64,000 nucleotides of DNA. Source: an uncultured Oscillospiraceae bacterium. Lineage in GTDB: Bacteria; Bacillota; Clostridia; Oscillospirales; Oscillospiraceae. Positions 63,366 through 64,000 of this stretch are shown one piece after another. The stretch covers positions 248,001 through 312,000 of the forward strand of contig CABSMJ010000001.1 of assembly GCA_902478785.1 (NCBI GenBank), read 5' to 3'. The number at the start of each line of letters is the position of its first letter. Position 1 is the first letter of the stretch. The notes below the pieces were generated by a model. That model did no database searches. It was not told where the DNA came from and was given only the letters and a program-made list of their open reading frames with translations. The translations under genes were made by a program, and so were the position numbers.

Positions 63366-64000
63366 ATGTTCGAAGAAAGTCGGGAAAATACCGGCGGTGT
63401 AATCGCCGGAATGCTTCGTTCCCTGGAGGACGGGCATTTGGATATTGTTCCGTCTGCTGAATTAAAAAAAGCGGAACTGGCAGCTTCTCCCGCAAACAGC
63501 AGTAGTGATGAGGTCCTGGAGATGGCCGGTGACTTTAACTACGATGGCTACCAAGTGGTACGCCGTGAGTTCTTCGCCCATATTAATGAGCCGTCTGTAA
63601 CTTTCAACAATTACAAATTTTATGTAAATACCGCCTGCCTGAACCGCTTCCCACAAGTTGATTATGTGCAGGTATTGGTCAATCAGGAGAGCAGGATCTT
63701 GGCGATCCGTCCCTGTCGGGCGGAAGATCGGGATGCCTGCGCCTGGTGCACCAACGGCTCCGGCAGACGTAAACCGAAACAGATTACCTGCAAGATTTTT
63801 TTCGCCAAAGTGTTTTCACTGATGGACTGGAATCTGGACTATCGATATAAACTCCTCGGGCGGATAATCCATGCCAAGGATGAGTGGCTCATCGCATTTG
63901 ATCTCACAGCGACCGAAGTGTATCAGCGGGTGCAAAAAGACGGCCAGAAGCCCAAGTCTTCTCGAACTCCCGTGTTTCCGGAGGGCTGGAAGACGCAGTT
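63366..64000 (+). CDS. Stand-alone homologue of the recombinase C-terminal domain (truncated by window)
   Basis: At least 211 residues; the frame is open at the last base. The ATG directly follows the upstream TAA, with GGAGG eight bases before. Residues about 55-190 resemble residues 396-530 of the recombinase: DFNYDGYQVVRREFFAHINE, VNTACLNRF...VQVLVNQESRILAI and KLLGRIIHAKDEWLIAFDL. The N-terminus (MFEESRENTGGVIAGMLRSL) is distinct. No catalytic motif is seen. It probably binds DNA or the recombinase; possible directionality factor (inference). Confidence 0.78.
   Translation, partial: MFEESRENTGGVIAGMLRSLEDGHLDIVPSAELKKAELAASPANSSSDEVLEMAGDFNYDGYQVVRREFFAHINEPSVTFNNYKFYVNTACLNRFPQVDYVQVLVNQESRILAIRPCRAEDRDACAWCTNGSGRRKPKQITCKIFFAKVFSLMDWNLDYRYKLLGRIIHAKDEWLIAFDLTATEVYQRVQKDGQKPKSSRTPVFPEGWKTQ

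Larger units (their letters stand above)
54519..64000. mobile_element. Part of an integrative element (right end outside the window)
   Basis: Gene density, overlapping genes, three or more resolvase-family proteins, XRE pair, inverted repeats and a visibly lower GC than 1-54 kb mark this stretch as acquired DNA. No attachment sites, relaxase or conjugation genes are visible; the element continues past 64 kb. Left edge is placed only approximately. Confidence 0.65.

Overview
The window reads as chromosome of a GC-rich anaerobic member of the Bacillota, most likely a gut-type Clostridia of the Oscillospirales group (inference). Supporting signs are strong AGGAGG ribosome binding sites, TTGACA/TATAAT promoters, hairpin-plus-T terminators, the holB-ricT gene pair, pyruvate phosphate dikinase, an indolepyruvate:ferredoxin oxidoreductase, M-box and manganese (yybP-ykoY) riboswitches and a DUF3842 protein. 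No rRNA, tRNA, CRISPR array, insertion sequence or replication origin was found.

Core part, about 1-54.1 kb: a truncated leucine-rich-repeat protein, a small membrane protein, an NCS2 purine permease and a Bce-type module (ABC permease and ATPase divergent from a two-component system) come first. An N-acyl-D-amino-acid deacylase with an NhaC antiporter follows. A LysR regulator is divergent from iorA-iorB-CoA transferase-aminotransferase, a plausible route for fermenting aromatic amino acids to aryl acetates. Next are a HAD phosphatase with a tiny coupled membrane ORF, holB-ricT, ppdK, a TetR regulator divergent from an amino-acid ABC transporter plus an Old-Yellow-Enzyme-type oxidoreductase, and mgtE under an M-box riboswitch. 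Then come a PadR/DUF1700 trio, an M20 amidohydrolase, a DEAD-box helicase, an ECF S component behind a structured leader I cannot name, and a DUF3842 protein. A 43-residue membrane protein, carA and a carB-dapF fusion behind a PyrR-like attenuator, an XRE/MBOAT/SGNH cluster, lepA, an ECF sigma factor with its DUF4179 partner, a P-type ATPase under a manganese riboswitch, and a hemerythrin-CheX fusion complete this part.

Accessory part, about 54.5-64 kb, has a lower-GC, mobile-element character. A leftward nine-gene cluster, seven of its genes overlapping end to start, carries two calcineurin-like phosphoesterases, a resolvase-like protein and several unrecognised proteins. It faces two divergent XRE regulators that are flanked by two nearly identical 36-37 bp inverted repeats. 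Rightward lies a three-gene recombinase cassette: a resolvase-like protein lacking catalytic residues, a large serine recombinase in which I see no zinc ribbon, and a stand-alone homologue of the large recombinase's C-terminal domain that runs off the window. This accessory part is the best candidate for an undescribed system.

Functions rest on motifs and gene context read by eye; no database search was possible.
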